Origin: Apricaphanius iberus
Lineage: Eukaryota; Chordata; Actinopteri; Cyprinodontiformes; Aphaniidae
Direction of reading: 5' to 3'
DNA: 64,000 nt
Assembly (NCBI GenBank): GCA_028564705.1
Contig: JAPXFQ010002398.1
Span: 62,001-126,000 of the forward strand
Within the stretch, counting starts at the first letter, position 1. Every line of letters starts with the position of its first letter. A program made the translations under genes and the position numbers. Below, piece after piece: positions 1 to 11,522 of this stretch. The notes under the pieces were generated by a model. That model saw nothing but the letters and a program-made list of their open reading frames with translations, made no database searches and was not told the origin of the DNA.

Positions 1-437
1 GGCTTAAAAGCTTATCCCAGTTAAATACTGGTCAAGGATATGTTTTACAACCATGCATAATATAAACAGACTTTTACCTTCTGAATGCTTACTAAAGATT
101 ATATAAAACATATTTAATACGAGACTGTATATAAAATAGCCCCCAAAAAATATAACATACAACACTACTGATGACACATCCTGTGTTTACCTATTCCATG
201 TTTTTCTGTGATTGGTCTTGTGGTTATCCTATCATAACTGTATGATGTAATGATTGGAAAGAAGCTGATTCAATAGGGTGTGGCTGACTTCTATAAACTC
301 ATGTATCTGTGCTGAAGCTCCGGGGTTCTCATCAAGAGACCCTCCGTGCACGTAAAATAAACTATGTATGACTATGGCTGACACTTTTGTTTTATTCTCT
401 CATCCAAGGCCTCTCAGACACCCAGATTTCCATGACA
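1..437 (+). mobile_element. LTR of an endogenous retrovirus-like element (partial)
   Basis: This looks like the 3' part of a retroviral-type long terminal repeat. A U3-like stretch near 210-290 shares a stretch around TGGTCTTGTG-TTATCCT with the LTR near 26.8 kb. A TATAAA-like motif lies at about 293, AATAAA near 356, and a T-rich U5-like segment ends in CA at 436-437, just before a primer-site-like sequence. The upstream end lies outside the window or cannot be told. No gag, pol or env follows: a different repeat begins at once, so this is an LTR plus leader stub. The call rests on the layout and on resemblance to the second LTR. The paired 3' LTR is not visible. Confidence 0.4.
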
Positions 438-438
438 G

Positions 439-454
439 TGGAGACTCGAGTGAC
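439..454 (+). other. Primer-binding-site-like sequence (tRNA-Trp type)
   Basis: One base after the CA end of the LTR is TGGAGACTCGAGTGAC. It can be aligned with the complement of the tRNA-Trp 3' end (TGGTGACCCCGACGTGAT, the site used by Rous sarcoma virus) with substitutions and two missing bases. Reverse transcription of retroviruses starts at such a site. The better preserved counterpart is at 27208-27227. Confidence 0.35.
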
Positions 455-945
455 ATAAGCCAGCAGGCTAGCCAAGGGTTGCTAAGCTAGTTCGTAGGCC
501 AGCAGCGCTGGAGGCTTCAGATACCTCTCTGGCTCAGCTACCTCGCGTAGTGGGGATGCAGTCAGCTCGTCTTCCGATTTGCTAAGCAGCGATCAGCACC
601 AACTTTCTTTCACTAAACAAATCCTGTTGGCAGTTTCCAGCATGGCAATTCTCGTTGGCTCTGTGGCAGCAAATGTATGCGGCTTTTGCTCGTTCAGGCC
701 CAACTGCATGTGGCTTTCAGCTGCCGGATCTCACTGGTCGGTGCACTGAAACTCAGGATAGGTTTCGTCCGGCTTTGGAGATAAAACAATGACTTTGCTT
801 ATCAATGTTAAGGATTCAACTGGTGTCTGGAGTCTTTGAGCTCCCTGGAGCAAATTCCAAAACCTCGTTCCCTCCTCCGCCCACAAAGGAAGGTAGTTGA
901 TGAGTGTCTCCCCGTAGTGAGCCTGGCCAAGGCTGCTGAGTAATG
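455..945. repeat. Dispersed repeat shared with 59.4-59.7 kb
   Basis: Bases about 640-900 match about 59440-59700 in the same orientation with many differences. Shared words include TGGCAGCA-ATG, CATGTGGCTT and CCTGGAGCAA or its variant. The minus strand has a 91-codon open frame at 731-1006 that reads into the neighbouring LINE-tailed element, so it is not a gene as it stands. The nature of the parent element is unknown. It may be internal sequence of the LTR element or an unrelated repeat. Confidence 0.35.
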
Positions 946-965
946 GTGTGTTTACACCGCATGCA

Positions 966-2223
966 GAATCAGAATCAGCTTTAATGGCCAAGTATGACAC
1001 ATACAAGGAATTTACAGATACAGTACAACCTGTCCAAGATCATTACAAACAACAACAACAACAAACAGATCCAGGTCACTGTTGGGCATGCAGCCACCGA
1101 GCGGCGCTCCCGTTTGTGAAACATAGAGAAATACACATCTGGGTAGGGGAGGGTTCCACGGTGAGGGGAAAAAAACGCTCAACTGTGTTGTGGGTCCGTA
1201 CAGCACTCACAACGCAGGTAATAGAAAAAACTACACCAAAAAACATTTAAGCACATATTCAGACAATAACAATGACACATCAGGAAGGATGGGCAGGTAT
1301 GAGCTCCAGTCCACAGGTTAACGCGCTGCCATCGAGGCGCGCTGTTATCCAGCTTCCTGTTGCAGGAGAGAGAATTAAGGATACAGCAAGACGGTGTGTG
1401 TGAATGTGAGTGTGTGTAACCATGTCAGTTTGTGCGTCAGTAGATGCAGGTGTACGGGGGAGAGGAGACTCTGTTGACATTCTTCTCAGGGACATTTGAT
1501 TAGGACCAGGTTGAAGGTCTTCATGGGAGCCAAAATATAAATTATTTGGATTGCAGGGAGAGATCAAATATTCCTCTCTGTCCCTTCAGTCTGTCAGTGG
1601 TTTCTTTTGTAGTCTAATTCAGCCAAATTGTAGTTCAAATTAAAGTTCCAAATCCAAATTAATTCCCAGATTAATAGTTCCAAATCCAATTAATTTCCAG
1701 TTGCCCACAATCCGTACCGATAGTTTCTCCAAGTCCGATGATAAATTGCGGATGAGTCCCAGAGCGCCGGCCAGATCGCCTCTTACAGCGTCTGTTCTGC
1801 GTCCCAGGTCCCCCAGCATTTGGTTCTGAGTCCCATCAGTACGAATCAACGCATCCAGCTGTTCCTTCAGCCGTCCAATCGCTTCCAGAACAGTGACCAA
1901 TCTCGACCGTGTTTCAGATCTTTGTTGCCATTTTTCGGTAGTTCCAGTAACTGCCCATTCCAATCAGCAGAAACCCGATCACCATGATTGACACCCCGGT
2001 TGACCCTTACCGGTGCTTCGTAGAGTTGAGTAGATTTTATCAATAGCATTCAGAGACCAGCTGACCATTTCCATCTTCGCCTATTCAGTTTGGTTTCGGA
2101 GAAAATTGCCAAAAGATACTCCAGATAAAGGCACAGGAGACAGAGAGCTGTGGGATAAGACACAGGAGGAGGAGGGAGGGAAAAAAGCGACCGTCCTCGC
2201 TGAGAGCTGAGCAGAGTCCAAAA
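966..2223 (-). mobile_element. LINE-tailed non-autonomous retroelement, copy 1
   Basis: Read on the minus strand, this 1.26 kb element starts near 2223 and ends at 966 with GATTCTGATTCTG. Its last 50 or so bases (from AAATTCCTTGTATGTGTCA on) are the same as the 3' end of the LINE at 53.7-56.8 kb, but the rest is unrelated to that LINE. A candidate target duplication ATGCA lies at 961-965 and 2224-2228. A second copy, about 97 percent identical by eye, is at 40393-41660. It encodes no reverse transcriptase, so it would need the LINE's enzymes. The body carries a short open frame with a predicted coiled coil and, upstream in another frame, a hydrophobic segment. Confidence 0.75.
1640..1963 (-). 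CDS. Small coiled-coil ORF inside LINE-tailed element (copy 1)
   Basis: A 107-codon frame starting MEWAVTGTTEKWQ. Residues about 20-85 are rich in charged residues with leucine and isoleucine at heptad-like spacing (RLVTVLEAIGRLKEQL, then LGLIRNLSSDLEKL), which suggests a coiled coil. Just upstream in another frame is a hydrophobic run (VIGFLLIGMGSYW) that would make a membrane segment, and before that a start MEMVSWSLNAIDKIYSTL. The same arrangement occurs in copy 2, so it belongs to the family rather than to chance decay of one copy. I do not recognise the protein. It could be a frameshifted ORF1-like protein, a captured host gene fragment, or non-functional. Confidence 0.35.
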   Translation of the reverse strand: MEWAVTGTTEKWQQRSETRSRLVTVLEAIGRLKEQLDALIRTDGTQNQMLGDLGRRTDAVRGDLAGALGLIRNLSSDLEKLSVRIVGNWKLIGFGTINLGINLDLEL

Positions 2224-2228
2224 ATGCA

Positions 2229-4831
2229 TTGTCTGCATCAAGCAATGCTCTCAATGCATCTAGTTTGATGTATATACATTTTTAAACTGAAGCTTGCAAA
2301 GCATGTGGGTGGACAATGTGGGGTGACGTCACTACAGTCAAACGCTCTGATTGGTTGGCGCACTGCATCAAGTAACCCAAAACATCAGTTAGCTGAGCTT
2401 GTGCATTGCTTGCGTTTGCTACATTGCCGTTTGAAATGACAGTAATGCTTGAAAAGTCTAAAGAGCCAACACACACAAAGCACAGCAGAGACTCTGTCGG
2501 ACCTCTGACAGACTCAACCCTAGACCTTACATGTAATCTTGCTGCAACTGATGCTGGCATTTGGGGTGGTGTGAACGCATTATAAGACTCCGGCAAGGGG
2601 GTTAGTTGCTCTTTAAGTGGATTAAAAAATGCTTTGCGGAGCCACTCTTGAATTTGTTACCTAATAAACCACAACATATTTATTATTGCAGCTAATTTCC
2701 TGTGTCCAAATATTTCCTCTACGTAGAAGCTGATTGACATTAAAAGTTAAACAGCAAGGTAAAGCGTGCACCCAATAATCACATCATGTGCAACTTTTCC
2801 CACCTAACTGCCTCCTTTGGATAGTCTGCAACAGCTATAAAGAAATATCTAAAACTAGTGCCACTCTCTATGACCTCCTGTCAAAGAAGGTTCACAATAA
2901 TGACTCTCACCTACTGGGCAAAGGTATTTTATCTCCACCAGCATTGCTGAAAAAATATCAAAAATGAATGACAGAAGACAAGTCAGAAAGTTATGTGGAG
3001 ACAAAAAGAGACAGACAGAGAGATCAAGGGAAATAGTATTTAACAGAACATTGAAAAGAAAATACTTGGCAGTCACCCAAGTGGATCATTACCTTCTGCT
3101 CCACAAATGTGATGTAGTGGAGAAGGTGAAACTGATAGTTTGGAAATGAGCAGAGCCTGCTGGACTGATACTTTATCAGCACCACCACTGTACCATGGCA
3201 GATAGCAGCTTCAGGCATCAAGGTGTTCTCCCCTGATGTTCGCTGGAACAGATTGACATGCTTGTTCTCCTCCTCCGAAGGGAGGACTGTGTGCATGAAG
3301 CGATTAAGAACACACTGCCCACTCTATACCTGTCCGTTAAGTGCTTAAGGCCCAGCAGGAAAATGTTCGCTCTGTTTGTCAGCATTAGTTTGATTTATTG
3401 ATGCTGCAGTGTAAACACCTTGAGTGGACATTTCACTTGTTTTTTAAATTTGTATCCAATTTCTTTAGTTGCTATTGATCTACAGTATAGTTTGAATGGA
3501 GCTTTATTTCAGGTATTAACAAAAACAAAATAACACCAGCTCCTCTAAACACTTGATGCAATGCAGGATCTAAATTGGCTAGATTATATTAAGAAGATTT
3601 CTTACTGAACTGCACCTTCCTGGTTAGAGGTTAGATGAAGAAGTTCCAGCATTTGGGTGGTAATTAAATAGAACTGCTGTTTTGTTCAGATCAGCTGAGC
3701 TGGTACAGATATTTGATCAGGATGCCTCCTAGACACACATAAGTGGAAACATTTCACAACACGGGGTACACCCATAAAATATTGACAGTATTATGTACCT
3801 CTTCTGGCTTGGGAATACCTTGGGATATCCCAGAAAAAAATGGGAATGTCACTGGATGGGGTGTCTGTTTACCCCCCTGAACCTTTTATCCCTGTGACTT
3901 GATCTCAGATATTAGGAAAACAATGGATTAAAGAACGGGTGCTAGATGATGATAATTATAACAATAAACTCATCTGAATATTTACACAAGATAATGAGAG
4001 AAAATTGGTCTTAAGTATTGAAAGTTGAACATTTTCAACATCTATTCATGTTCAGAGAAGTATAAAGTAATAAGCTGTTATGGCCAAATAATTTAGAATT
4101 ATGGATGAGCTAACCCAAGCCATTTCTCGTTATTTTGAGTCTTCAGAGTCTAAAGAAAATTACTTTATCAGAATATATTTTGAATGTACCGTTCTTGAAT
4201 TACTTTCTCCCAGAGATATCAAAGATAATATGAGAAAAGACACCAGTACTCATTCCATCATGGAAAATAGATACCAGTGGACTGCTCTGTAAATGACTTT
4301 TTACTCTGATGTAATGGTTCGATGTACATATTAGACAAATAGCAGCAATGGACTCTCTCATTCTGTGGGACACTTGGAAACTGGAACTCGGGTCAATGAA
4401 TGGAGTAGACCCATTAAAAACTAATTTAGATTTCTGAGAAATGGAGCATGTAATACTTCCATATTCAGCTGATGGTTTAATATGTCTGATATACAACGTT
4501 TGCAATCCAGATGCTTCTCCTTTTTCTTTTTTTTACAAAAGTTGATAGAAAGCTTGGGATATTTTTTTTTCTGTTTTTGCACTACATAAAGCAAATATCA
4601 TTACCTGTGGTATTTGAGCTATCCATCATGTTTGACAGATACAGTGAGCTCTTAACTGCTAATACTAAAAACATTCTGGGATGATGCTTTGTATTTGAAA
4701 CTGCCTTTCTCTGATCAGAGTAACTATTTCGCATATTTTAAACCTGGGTAAGAAATAGATAAGGAGAGAGAGGGGAGAGAAAGGAAAAGATTGACTGAAC
4801 AGATGATTAGTATGACAGCAATTTGGAAAAA
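2229..4831. other. No gene recognised
   Basis: This AT-rich 2.6 kb stretch has only short chance frames in both directions. I see no splice-bounded conserved exon, no RNA gene and no terminal repeats that I can pair with confidence. At 2340-2600 there is a somewhat GC-richer part that may belong to an old DNA transposon. Confidence 0.5.
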
Positions 4832-4926
4832 GATAATCACAAAGGTAATAAAATAAAATAAAGTTGGTGTAATGGTCTGTTTGGGATAGCTTCTTTTAAC
4901 TGATGGAATCATGAATTATACTTTTT
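4832..4926 (+). repeat. Target site duplication, left copy (95 bp)
   Basis: This 95-base sequence recurs at 8294-8388, directly after the RTE element, with one difference (A at 4898 against G at 8360). It ends in a run of T where the RTE 5' end begins. It is genomic sequence copied on insertion of the LINE. Confidence 0.9.
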
Positions 4927-7900
4927 TTCCCCTCCCTGGCTGCCACCTTATCGCGGTGGAGGGGTTTGAGTGTCCCAATGATCCTGGGAGCTATGTTGTC
5001 TGGGGCTTTATGCCCCTGGTAGGGTCACCCATGGCAAACTGGTCCTAGGTGAGGGATCAGACAAAGCGCAGCCCGACGACCCCTATGATGAATAAAATAT
5101 ATGGATCTAGTGTTCCCTCGCCCGGACGCGGGTCACCGGGGCCCCACTCTGGAGCCAGGCCTGGAGGTGGGGCACGTTGGCGAGCGCCTGGTGGCCGGGC
5201 CTTTTTCCATGGGGCCCGGCCGGGCTTAGCCCGAAGAGGAAACATGGGCCCCCCTTCCCATGAGCTCACCACCTGTGGGAGGGGCCATAGGGGTCGGGTG
5301 CCGTGCAAGACGGGCGGTGGCCGAAGGCGGGGACCTTGGCGGTCCGATCCTCGGCTGCAGAAGCTGGCTCTTGGGACGTGGAACGTCACCTCTCTGGTGG
5401 GGAAGGAGCCGGAGCTGGTGTGCGAGGCTGAGAGGTTCCGACTGGACATCGTCGGCCTTGCCTCGACGCATGGCTCTGGCTCTGGAACCCGTCTCCTCGA
5501 GAGGGGTTGGACTCTCTTCCACTCTGGAGTTGCTCCCGGTGAGAGGCGCCGAGCTGGGGTGGGCATACTTGTTGCCCCCCATCTCGGCGCCTGTACGTTG
5601 GGGTTTACCCCGGTGAGTGAGAGGGTAGCCTCCCTCCGCCTACGGGTGGGGGGACGGGTGCTGACTATTGTTTGTGCTTATGCACCGAACAGTAGATCAG
5701 ACTACCCACCCTTCTTGGAGTCCTTGGAGGGGGTGCTGGAGAGTGCTCCTTCTGGAGACTCCCTCATTCTCCTGGGAGACTTCAACGCTCACGTTGGCAA
5801 TGACAGTGAGACCTGGAGAGGCGTGGTTGGGCGGTATGGCCCCCCCGATCTGAACCCGAGCGGTGTTTTGTTGTTGGACTTCTGTGCTCGTCATGGATTG
5901 TCCATAACGAACACCATGTTCAAGCATAAGGGTGTTCATGTGTGCACTTGGCACCAGGACACCCTAGGCCGCGGCTCGATGATCGACCTGGTTGTCGTTT
6001 CATCTGACCTGCGGCCGCATGTTTTGGACACTCGGGTGAAGAGAGGGGCGGAGCTATCCACCGACCACTACCTGGTGGTGAGTAGGCTCCGGTGGTGGGG
6101 GAAGACGCCGGACAGACCTGGTAGGCCCAAACGTGTTGTGAGGGTCTGCTGGGAACGTCTGGCGGAGTCTCCTGTCAGAAGGGGTTTCAACTCTCACCTC
6201 CGACAGGACTTCAAACACGTCCCGGGGGAGGCGGGGGACATTGAGTCCGAATGGGCCATGTTCCGTGCCTCCATTGTCGAAGCGGCTGACCGTAGTTGTG
6301 GCCGCAAGGTAGTTGGTGCCTGTCGTGGCGGCAACCCTCGAACCCGCTGGTGGACACCGGCGGTGAGGGATGCTGTCAAGCTGAAGAAGGAGTCCTATCG
6401 GGCCTTCTTGGCCTGTGGGACTCCGGAAGCAGCTGATAGGTACCGGCAGGCCAAGCGGAGTGCGGCTCGGATGGTCGCTGAGGCAAAAACTCGGGCGTGG
6501 GAGGAGTTTGGAGAGACCATGGAGAACGACTTCCGTATGGCTTCGAAGCGATTCTGGTCCACCATCCGGCGTCTCAGGGGGGGGAAGCGGTCTGCCGCCA
6601 ACACTGTTTACAGTGGGGGCGGTGTGCTGCTGACCTCAACGCGGGACGTTTTGGGTCGGTGGATGGAATACTTCGAAGACCTCCTCAATCCCACCGACAC
6701 GCCTTCCTGTTTGGAAGCAGAGTCTGGGGACTCTGGGACGGACTCTCCAATCTCTGGGGCTGAAGTCGCCGAGGTTGTTAAAAAGCTCCTCGGTGGTAAG
6801 GCTCCGGGGGTGGATGAGATTCGGCCGGAGTTCCTCAAGGCTCTGGATGTTGTAGGGCTGTGTTGGTTGACGCGGCTCTGCAATATTGCGTGGACATCGG
6901 GGGCAGTTCCCTTGGATTGGCAGACCGGGGTGGTGGTCCCCCTCTTTAAAAAGGGGGACCACAGAGTGTGTTCCAACTACAGGGGGATCACACTTCTGAG
7001 CCTCCCTGGTAAGGTCTATTCAGGGGTTCTGGAGAGGAGGGTACGACGGATAGTCGAACCTCGGATCCAGGAGGAACAATGCGGTTTTCGTCCTGGCCGT
7101 GGAACACTGGACCAGCTCTACACCCTCGGCAGGGTCCTGGAGGGTGCGTGGGAGTTCGCCCAACCAGTCTACATGTGCTTTGTGGACTTGGAGAAGGCGT
7201 TCGACCGTGTCCCTCGGGGTGTCCTGTGGGGGGTACTCCGGGAGTATGGGGTACCAGGCCCTCTGATACGGGCTGTTAGGTCCCTATATGACCGGTGTCA
7301 GAGTCTGGTTCGCATTGCCGGCAGTAAGTCGGACTCGTTTCCAGTGAGAGTTGGACTCCGCCAAGGTTGCCCTTTATCACCGATCCTGTTCATAACGTTT
7401 ATGGACAGGATTTCTAGGTGCAGCCAAGGTGTTGAGGGGATCCGTTTTGGTGACCTCAGGATCGGGTCTCTGCTTTTCGCAGATGATGTGGTCTTGTTGG
7501 CTTCGTCTGAACGTGATCTACAGCTCTCGTTGGAGCGGTTCGCAGCCGAGTGTGAAGCGGCTGGGATGAGGATCAGCACCTCCAAATCCGAGACCATGGT
7601 CTTGAGTCGGAAAAGGGTAGGGTGCTCTCTTCGGGTTGGGGATGAGGTCCTTCCTCAAGTGGAGGAGTTTAGGTATCTGGGGGTCTTGTTCACGAATGAG
7701 GGAAAAATGGAGCGGGAGATCGATGGACGGATTGGTAGGGCGTCTGCAGTCATGCGGGCGCTGTACCGGTCTGTCGTGGTGAAGAGAGAGCTGAGTCGAA
7801 AGGCGAAGCTCTCGATTTACCGGTCGATCTACGTTCCTACCCTCATCTATGGTCACGAACGCTGGGTGGTGACCGAAAGAACGAGATCGCGGATACAGGC

Positions 7901-8293
7901 GGCTGAAATGAGTTTCCTCCGTAGGGTGGCTGGGCTCTCCCTTAGAGATAGGGTGAGAAGCTCGGTCATCCGGAGGGAGCTCAGAGTAGAGCCGCTGCTC
8001 CTCCACATCGAGAGGAGCCAGTTGAGGTGGCTCGGGCATCTAGTCAGGATGCCTCCTGGACGCCTCCCTGGTGAGGTGTTCCGGGCATGTCCCACCGGGA
8101 GGAGACCCAGGGGAAGACCCAGGACCCGTTGGAGAGATTATGTCTCCCAGCTGGCCTGGGAACGCCTCGGGATTCCTCCCGAGGAGCTGGCCCAAGTGGC
8201 CGGGGAGAGGCAAGTCTGGGTCTCCTTGCTTAGGCTACTGCCCCCGCGACCCGACCCCGGATAAGCGGAGGAAGATGGATGGATGGATGGATG
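4927..8293 (+). mobile_element. Full-length RTE-clade LINE (Rex3/Expander type)
   Basis: A complete-looking 3.37 kb non-LTR retrotransposon. The 5' UTR (about 4927-5084) has the sequence usual for this abundant fish family, followed by one long open frame and a short 3' end closing in a GGAT repeat. Fish Rex3/Expander-type RTE elements are known for GATG-type tails and a single endonuclease plus reverse transcriptase protein, as here. It is bounded by 95-base direct repeats. Decayed relatives in this window lie at 22158-23223 and 46433-46544. Confidence 0.9.
5085..8264 (+). CDS. RTE endonuclease-reverse transcriptase polyprotein
   Basis: This open frame makes about 1,059 residues from the first ATG (a longer reading from GTG at 5049 adds 12). 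It drives target-primed reverse transcription: an APE-type endonuclease nicks DNA and the reverse transcriptase copies RNA from the nick. After a Gly/Arg/Pro-rich leader, the endonuclease has LGTWNVTSL near residue 98, LLGDFNAH near 229 and STDHYLVV near 326. The reverse transcriptase has SNYRGITLL near 631, [11 protein letters not shown] near 699, [10 protein letters not shown] near 760 and the catalytic FADD near 797. The C-terminal part ([14 protein letters not shown] near 976) is usual for the clade. The position where many APE enzymes have a glutamate reads [10 protein letters not shown], a form I recall as normal in this fish family. There are no stops or frameshifts, so it may be intact; activity is not shown. 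Confidence 0.9.
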   Translation: MMNKIYGSSVPSPGRGSPGPHSGARPGGGARWRAPGGRAFFHGARPGLARRGNMGPPSHELTTCGRGHRGRVPCKTGGGRRRGPWRSDPRLQKLALGTWNVTSLVGKEPELVCEAERFRLDIVGLASTHGSGSGTRLLERGWTLFHSGVAPGERRRAGVGILVAPHLGACTLGFTPVSERVASLRLRVGGRVLTIVCAYAPNSRSDYPPFLESLEGVLESAPSGDSLILLGDFNAHVGNDSETWRGVVGRYGPPDLNPSGVLLLDFCARHGLSITNTMFKHKGVHVCTWHQDTLGRGSMIDLVVVSSDLRPHVLDTRVKRGAELSTDHYLVVSRLRWWGKTPDRPGRPKRVVRVCWERLAESPVRRGFNSHLRQDFKHVPGEAGDIESEWAMFRASIVEAADRSCGRKVVGACRGGNPRTRWWTPAVRDAVKLKKESYRAFLACGTPEAADRYRQAKRSAARMVAEAKTRAWEEFGETMENDFRMASKRFWSTIRRLRGGKRSAANTVYSGGGVLLTSTRDVLGRWMEYFEDLLNPTDTPSCLEAESGDSGTDSPISGAEVAEVVKKLLGGKAPGVDEIRPEFLKALDVVGLCWLTRLCNIAWTSGAVPLDWQTGVVVPLFKKGDHRVCSNYRGITLLSLPGKVYSGVLERRVRRIVEPRIQEEQCGFRPGRGTLDQLYTLGRVLEGAWEFAQPVYMCFVDLEKAFDRVPRGVLWGVLREYGVPGPLIRAVRSLYDRCQSLVRIAGSKSDSFPVRVGLRQGCPLSPILFITFMDRISRCSQGVEGIRFGDLRIGSLLFADDVVLLASSERDLQLSLERFAAECEAAGMRISTSKSETMVLSRKRVGCSLRVGDEVLPQVEEFRYLGVLFTNEGKMEREIDGRIGRASAVMRALYRSVVVKRELSRKAKLSIYRSIYVPTLIYGHERWVVTERTRSRIQAAEMSFLRRVAGLSLRDRVRSSVIRRELRVEPLLLHIERSQLRWLGHLVRMPPGRLPGEVFRACPTGRRPRGRPRTRWRDYVSQLAWERLGIPPEELAQVAGERQVWVSLLRLLPPRPDPG

Positions 8294-8296
8294 GAT
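8270..8296 (+). repeat. GGAT tail of the RTE element
   Basis: Five to six GGAT units close the RTE element. Tandem GATG/GGAT tails are a known mark of Rex3-type 3' ends. The last GAT may be shared with the following target duplication. Confidence 0.85.
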
Positions 8297-8388
8297 AATC
8301 ACAAAGGTAATAAAATAAAATAAAGTTGGTGTAATGGTCTGTTTGGGATAGCTTCTTTTGACTGATGGAATCATGAATTATACTTTTT
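8294..8388 (+). repeat. Target site duplication, right copy (95 bp)
   Basis: Right partner of 4832-4926, at a constant offset of 3462 bases, with one mismatch. It is followed by unique sequence (ACCTTAAAATCC), while the left copy runs into the LINE 5' end, so the two repeats bracket the element exactly. Confidence 0.9.
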
Positions 8389-9550
8389 ACCTTAAAATCC
8401 TGAAAAAATCCATTAAATCCTGATCTAAAGCTCAAGTAAACATCAGTTATGTGGTAGGACATTGATCTGAAGCACAGAAACAACTGTAAAACTGTAAGAC
8501 ATGCTCCTTTTAACTTGTTCTTCTTAGATGAACGAATCTGGGGTTTGGATCAGCAGATGTGGAATGATGTTTTGGCTCTGTGTGTCAGCCAAGACCCTGG
8601 ATCTAATAACCAGGAGTATTGTTAACCTTCTACGGACAGTACAGTATTTGGCAACATGGACATCTCGGCGCAGACAATCGGCTTCTGATTCCTGCATGTT
8701 GTGTTTGGAGGATCTGAGACAAAACCTCCGACCCAGTTGGTGTTCATTTTGGTTTTAAAGAAGTCCAATTCTGCAGAAGCTAACATGAAACTCATGACCA
8801 AATCAGAAATAGTATTTTTCATAATAACATAAATAATTTTTTGTGTTTAGTTTTGAACGTTATCAGCCTTTGCTAGGGGATCATGTCCTGAAAAAAAAAG
8901 AATTATATAATTTCCTTCCACCAAAATGGAGATCACATTTGGTTATCATCAATCCCTTTCCTCTGCGTTGCTGTGTCCTCACCAATTCAGCTGTAGGAGG
9001 AGGGATGATCCTGGAAAGAGGACCCAGGGCTCTGGGTGAATGTTTCTCCTTTTTGGGAGTCCCCCGTCAGAGCTGAGGCAGCTCTGGGATGTAGCTGTTG
9101 TATTTGTTCTCCTTTATAGATGCTGCTGTAGACTAATTTGTGTCTGAAGACATTACTGTAGACATATGATGAAATTAGCCATATCCTGGTAAAGTGGTTT
9201 TATTATTTTCTGACAAATCGGTCACAACAAGTAAGGTTAATTATGCTTTGTCCACAGTCTAAAAAGTGCCACAGCAGAGCCCCAAGCAGCTGTAAGTGCT
9301 ATCCTTTTCACTTTGTACACAAATCAATATAGAGGTACAGAATAAAATAATAATTTTTTTTAAGATTTGAAATTACACTAATATTTTGAGCTTACTCAAA
9401 GCATTTAAAAATCCATCAAATTATTTTGAGGAAATATATTTCTTTCGCTGTTTGTCTGCAAAGCATCATCTAAATTATTATTTTTTAAACTAAAGTAGAT
9501 CATCTTTGACCCCAGAGGGCTGATGTCACATGATTCCGTCATCACTGAAG
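8389..9550. other. No gene recognised
   Basis: AT-rich sequence with chance frames only. No terminal repeats, RNA gene or conserved exon seen. Confidence 0.5.
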
Positions 9551-10985
9551 GTGGTGCTCTACACACTTAAATGATTCCTTTATAACCTGGAAAAATAGTC
9601 TACTACTTTATAAAAACGCCCTTCGACAAGCTAGAACAGCATATTTATCATCATTAATAGAGGAAAATAAAAACAATCCAAGTTTCTTTTTAGTACAGTT
9701 GCCAAACTTACACAGAGTCATAGCTCTGTTGAGCCAACTATTCCCCCTTATCTCAGTAGTGATGACTTTATGGGATTCTTCATAAATACAATAAATTCTA
9801 TTAAAAATAAAGTAATTGGCATTCTCCCAAACGTGATTAACTCTCCTTCAGTAAATGAGCCAGTATCAGCAAGAACTGTTGAACCCTGTCTATGTCTGTA
9901 CCATTTTGATCCTGTTGAACTTTCCGAATTATCACAAATATTAGCTTCATCTAAACCCTCAACTTGTATGTTAGACCTAATACCAACCAAATTGTTTAAG
10001 GAAGTGTTCCCTCTGGTTACTGGCCCTATTCTAGACATGATGAATCTATCTTTAATAAATGGATATGTGCCTCAGGATTTTAAGGTTGCTGTAATTAAAC
10101 TGTTACTTAAGAAACCCTCCCTGGTTCAAGATCATTTAGCTAACTACAGACCTATATCTAACCTTCCTTTCCTATCCAAAATTCTTGAGAAAATAGTTGC
10201 TAATCAAGTATGTGAGCATCTAAACAGCAACAACCATTTTGAGCAATTTCAGTCAGATTTTAGAGCTCATCATAGTACTGGTAAAAGTTACCAATGATAT
10301 TCTAATGGCCTCAGATAATGGATGTGTGACTGTTCTGGACTTGTTAGATCTCAGGGCTGCTTTTGACACAGTCTATCATACAATTCTCTCAGAAAGGATG
10401 GAACATTTTGTAAGGATCAAGGGAACATCACTAGGCTGGTTTAAATCATATCTGTCTGAAAGATTCCAGCTTATTCATATCAATGATAAATCTTCTTCAC
10501 ACTCAAGGGTTACCTGTGGAGTACCACAGGGTTCTGTGCTTGGACCAATTCTCTTTGCTATATACAGTATATGCTTCCAATTGGTAAAATAATTAGACAA
10601 CATGGAATGAATTTCCACAGTTATGCTGATGATACACAATTATATTTATCCATAAAACCTGACGAAACCAATCAGTTAGGTAGATTACAAGCATGTCTGG
10701 AAGACATAAAAACCTGGATAACTCAGAATTTTCTACTTTTAAATTCAGACAAGACAGAAGTTGTTGTCATTGGACCAGAACCTTTAACTGCTAAATCAAT
10801 CACTTCATCTTGATGGCATTAAACTGGCCTCTGTCAATAATGTAAAGAACCTTGGTGTTATTTTTGACCAAGACATGACATTTAACTTCCATATTAAACA
10901 GGTTTCTAAAATGTATTTCTTTAACCTCCGGAATATTGTTAAAATCAGAAACATCCTGTCCAGGAGTGTTGGTGATGTTAAATAA
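9551..10985 (+). pseudogene. L2-type LINE fragment, reverse transcriptase
   Basis: A 5'-truncated, broken L2-clade LINE. Three neighbouring frames together cover the linker and reverse transcriptase: SKPSTCMLDLIPTKL and NYRPISNLPFLSKILEKIV (first frame), LDLRAAFDTVYHTIL and CGVPQGSVLGP (second), YADDTQLYLS with LNSDKTEVVVIGPE (third), then NLGVIFDQDM before 10900. At least two frame changes and stop codons disable it. It is closely related to the minus-strand copy at 35990-38470. The 3' UTR and tail are absent: the sequence changes to another repeat near 10985. Confidence 0.85.
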
Positions 10986-11007
10986 AAATATGATATTTGG
11001 CAATTTA

Positions 11008-11345
11008 TAGTCAAAGACTGCTTATGGCAGTCAATAAAGTTAACAATTAATTGAATATTATTATTCGGGGCACCACCTGGTTCTACCAGGAACTATTTTA
11101 ATTGCCAAATTTCTATATCAGTCTCATAGTTCTGAAGGAATGAATTATTAACGTCTATTTGGTCATACACCTTGCAATACGTGTGTGTGGTGAACAAGAA
11201 TGACAACTGTTACTTTCCAAGTAGAAGATTTATTTACACAAGGGAAAAACATTTAAACACTCAAACTAGTAATAAGAGAAACACTACTGATTAAAATCAG
11301 TTCTACTCTAGCAATACAAGCCCAAGACAAATTTCCATTTGCGCA
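11008..11345 (-). repeat. LTR-like dispersed repeat, copy 1
   Basis: Matches 58203-58500 in the same orientation. On the minus strand it has AATAAA in a T-rich context, then a segment ending in CA plus GG and TGGTGCCCCGAATAAT, which resembles an LTR end followed by a primer site. Next comes a perfect hairpin (GACTGC-CATAA-GCAGTC on the minus strand) shared by both copies. Both copies stop within about ten bases after the hairpin. It could be an LTR end or the end of another kind of element. Confidence 0.4.
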
Positions 11346-11522
11346 ATAAAGTTGATCTAATCTAATAAGTGGAAATAATATATTTATGTATAATCAATAT
11401 ATTCAAGCAATACAGTATGACTTATGATACTTGGCCTACAACCTGTTCCTACTGTGGGCAATGTACAGAAATCCCTGCTTTACTACTCTTTTTTTCCCTT
11501 ACGTATTTAGTAAAAAAGGCCT

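Noticed and set aside
948..1250. 100-codon plus frame
   Set aside because: It is the complement of the LINE-tailed element's 3' end, with no credible protein; the real orientation is minus.
936..2600. DNA transposon with ends TAATGGTGTGTTTACACC and an inverted partner near 2575
   Set aside because: The match between the ends is weak and no target duplication could be fixed, so I did not list it.
5057..5566. Long antisense frames across the RTE 5' region (169 and 118 codons)
   Set aside because: They mirror the GC-rich sense coding sequence, have no motifs, and lie inside the retrotransposon.
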